NCBI GenBank assembly: GCA_958450365.1
Contig: CAUEEP010000939.1
Location: forward strand, 2,046,001-2,110,000
Length of the DNA stretch: 64,000 bases
Reading direction: 5' to 3'
Origin: Mesorhabditis belari
Taxonomy: Eukaryota > Nematoda > Chromadorea > Rhabditida > Rhabditidae
The notes beneath the pieces are model-generated. The model was not told where the DNA came from and did no database searches. It saw only the letters and a program-made list of their open reading frames with translations. Shown in pieces: positions 62,308-64,000 of the stretch (position 1 is its first letter; each line of letters opens with the position of its first letter). The translations under genes were made by a program, and so were the position numbers.

Positions 62308-62925
62308 ATCCCCGGAGAGGGAATTGAACCCTCGACCTTTTCGGAGCAAATAGAGTACCAAGTACCAAGAATGTACCAAGTAAATTGTGATTTTCTATAA
62401 CCAAATTTCATGAGGATAATTTTAAAACCAACCCCAAGTCGATGTGACAATTGGAAGTCGAGTTATAGAGTAAAATAGAAAAGTCCTCAAACTCCTAGAC
62501 TCCTATTTGGAAGGTCAACTTTGACACTAATTTTCTCTATGTTTTTATCGGTGAGTCTACAAAACAAAGTCTACTTTTCTATAACCAAATTTAATGAAGA
62601 TTCCAATAAAACCAACCAGAAGTTAATTCAGCTTCTATACCTCGAGTTATAGACCATCCAAGCTGATCGACTTTTCTTGAGTCGATCAAAGTTGAGCTCC
62701 AGTTGGGTAGCTCAACTTTGACACAAATTTTCTCTATGTTCTTACATCAGAGTGTACCAAGTAAATTGTGGTTTTCTATAACCAAATTTCATAAGAATCA
62801 TTTTAAAAACAATCCCAAATCGATCTGACAATTGGACATCGAGTTATAGAGTAAAATAGAAAAGTCCCCAAACTCCGAGACTCCTAGTCGATCTGGCAAT
62901 TATCCGGTATCTTCTTGCCAGAGAA
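62308..62925 (-). other. tRNA-like T half plus 130-bp repeats
   Basis: Minus strand GGTCGAGGGTTCAATTCCCTCTCCGGGG at 62308-62340. The flank ccggtatcttcttgccagag at 62900-62920 matches the flank of the element at 25424-25802, with the D arm missing. Between lie copies of ataaccaaatttcatgaggat...gagttatagagtaaaatagaaaagtcc at 62375-62505 and 62755-62885, and a partial one at 62560-62655. Confidence 0.5.
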
Positions 62926-63060
62926 GAAAGAGGAAGATAAGGAGGAAGAGGAAGGAAGAAAGAAGAGGATAAGAAGGAAGAGGAAGGAAGAAAGAAGAGG
63001 ATAAGAAGGAAGATGAAGGAAGAAAGAAGAGGATAAGAAGGAAGAGGAAGGAAGAAAGAA
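62925..63060. repeat. 30-bp purine repeat gaggaaggaagaaagaagaggataagaag
   Basis: Four to five copies; all-purine strand, possible triplex-forming. Confidence 0.88.
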
Positions 63061-63589
63061 ATCCAGATTCTTAAAAATGAAAAGTTTCATCAAAAAGAGT
63101 CGCAAGTTCAACAAATCGAAGTACAAAAATATCTGTGGTCACTTTTTATCAAAAAAATGAGTGCTAAACGATGTCCTTGAAAAAACGGAAAAAGAGAAAA
63201 GAGAAAATTTTAAAGTTTTGAATTTCAAAGGGAACTTTTGAGAAAACAATTTCCCTCAATTTTTCAATTTTCCAATTTTTCAATTGAATTTCGAGAGGAC
63301 CGTTCAAATTGATCAAAAAATGAAAAAAAAAATGAAAAACTGGAGAATACAGTGGTGTCTGAATAGATTTGTGTACTGAATCGTTCAGAAAAAATGTTAT
63401 TTGACAACAGGAAAAAGTGGCGATGATTGGAGGAAGATTTGAGTCTGCGAAAGAGGAAAATTTGAGTCTTTCAGTAAACAATCCGAAGAGAAAACACGGG
63501 AATTCAGCGGGCGAAATCAGATCAGAGAAAAGAAAACAGGTACAGCACAAGGCTTGGCCTTTGCATTGACGTACTACAAGTACACCGAT

Positions 63590-64000
63590 AGTTATACTTG
63601 TACACAAGTACACCAGTACACAAGTACACCAGTACACAAGTACACAAGTACACCAGTACACAAGTACACCAGTACACCAGTACACCAGTACACCAGTACA
63701 CAAGTACACCAGTACACCAGTACACCAGTACACCAGTACACCAGTACACCAGTACCCAGTACACCAGACACCAGTACACCAGTACACCAGTACCAGTACC
63801 CAGTACACCAGACAAGTACACCAGACACCAGTACACGTACACCAGTACACCAGACCAGTACCAGTACACCAGTACCAGTACACCAGTACCAGTACCCCAG
63901 ACCAGTACACCAGTACACCAGTACCAGTACACCGTACACAGTACCCAGACACCAGTACACCAGTACACCAGTACCCAGTACCCAGACCAGTACCCAGTAC
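63590..64000. repeat. 10-bp minisatellite gtacaccagtacac(a)
   Basis: About 40 units of 6-10 bp (gtacaccagt, gtacaca, gtaccca); continues past the window end. The Tyr/Trp/Cys-rich frames are translations of it. Confidence 0.95.

Noticed and set aside
63164..63952. 262-codon minus-strand frame rich in Tyr, Trp and Cys
   Set aside because: The first two thirds are the gtacaccagt repeat; the rest is low-complexity and lacks coding character.

Overview
The window is AT-rich nematode nuclear DNA. Three things point to a Caenorhabditis/Rhabditina-type nematode: four internal arrays of TTAGGC (the nematode telomere hexamer), very short splice acceptors of the TTTTCAG/TTCTAG type, and many mariner/Tc1-type transposons and palindromic MITEs flanked by TA. 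No bacterial-style gene is present. Almost every long open reading frame here is a translation of a tandem repeat and is not annotated as a gene.

The main content is one very large split gene on the minus strand. By eye I assembled eight exons (positions 49984-50106, 49454-49542, 49321-49372, 31037-31105, 29122-29189, 9595-9692, 7667-7758, 59-129) whose splice sites, reading phases and protein sequence all join without a gap. The last five make a PET domain (Cys/His metal-binding start, then GYAWVPPGL..., then a QLP...AGEKYR segment) as in the PET-LIM proteins Limpet/LIM-9, Prickle and Testin; I favour Limpet/LIM-9. The LIM domains should lie beyond the left edge. About 660 coding bases are spread over 50 kb, so about 98-99 % of that span is intron, with two introns of 18.2 and 19.4 kb.

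The introns are filled with minisatellites (more than 40 arrays of 6-40 bp units), mariner copies and remnants, foldback elements, MITEs and tRNA-like Pol III sequences. Several arrays seem to have grown out of functional sequence: a splice donor repeated three times in frame at 1-68, transposase codons at 22940-23145, the T-arm of tRNA-like elements at 25430-25740 and 57710-57945, and a transposon terminus at 28100-28340.

Region by region: 0-9.7 kb holds three PET exons with minisatellites, MITEs and a deleted mariner; 9.7-29.1 kb is one intron of repeats; 29.1-31.1 kb holds two exons around a 1.2 kb 11-bp-unit array; 31.1-49.3 kb is one intron with a Tc1/mariner pseudogene, three nearly full-length but broken mariners (41.4-45.8 kb) and a telomere-repeat-associated cluster (38.4-47.2 kb); 49.3-50.1 kb holds three N-terminal exons; 50.6-51.6 kb has a possible short plus-strand gene and a large foldback; 52-64 kb is repeats, mariner derivatives, hairpin MITEs and a segmental duplication, with no exon I can support.
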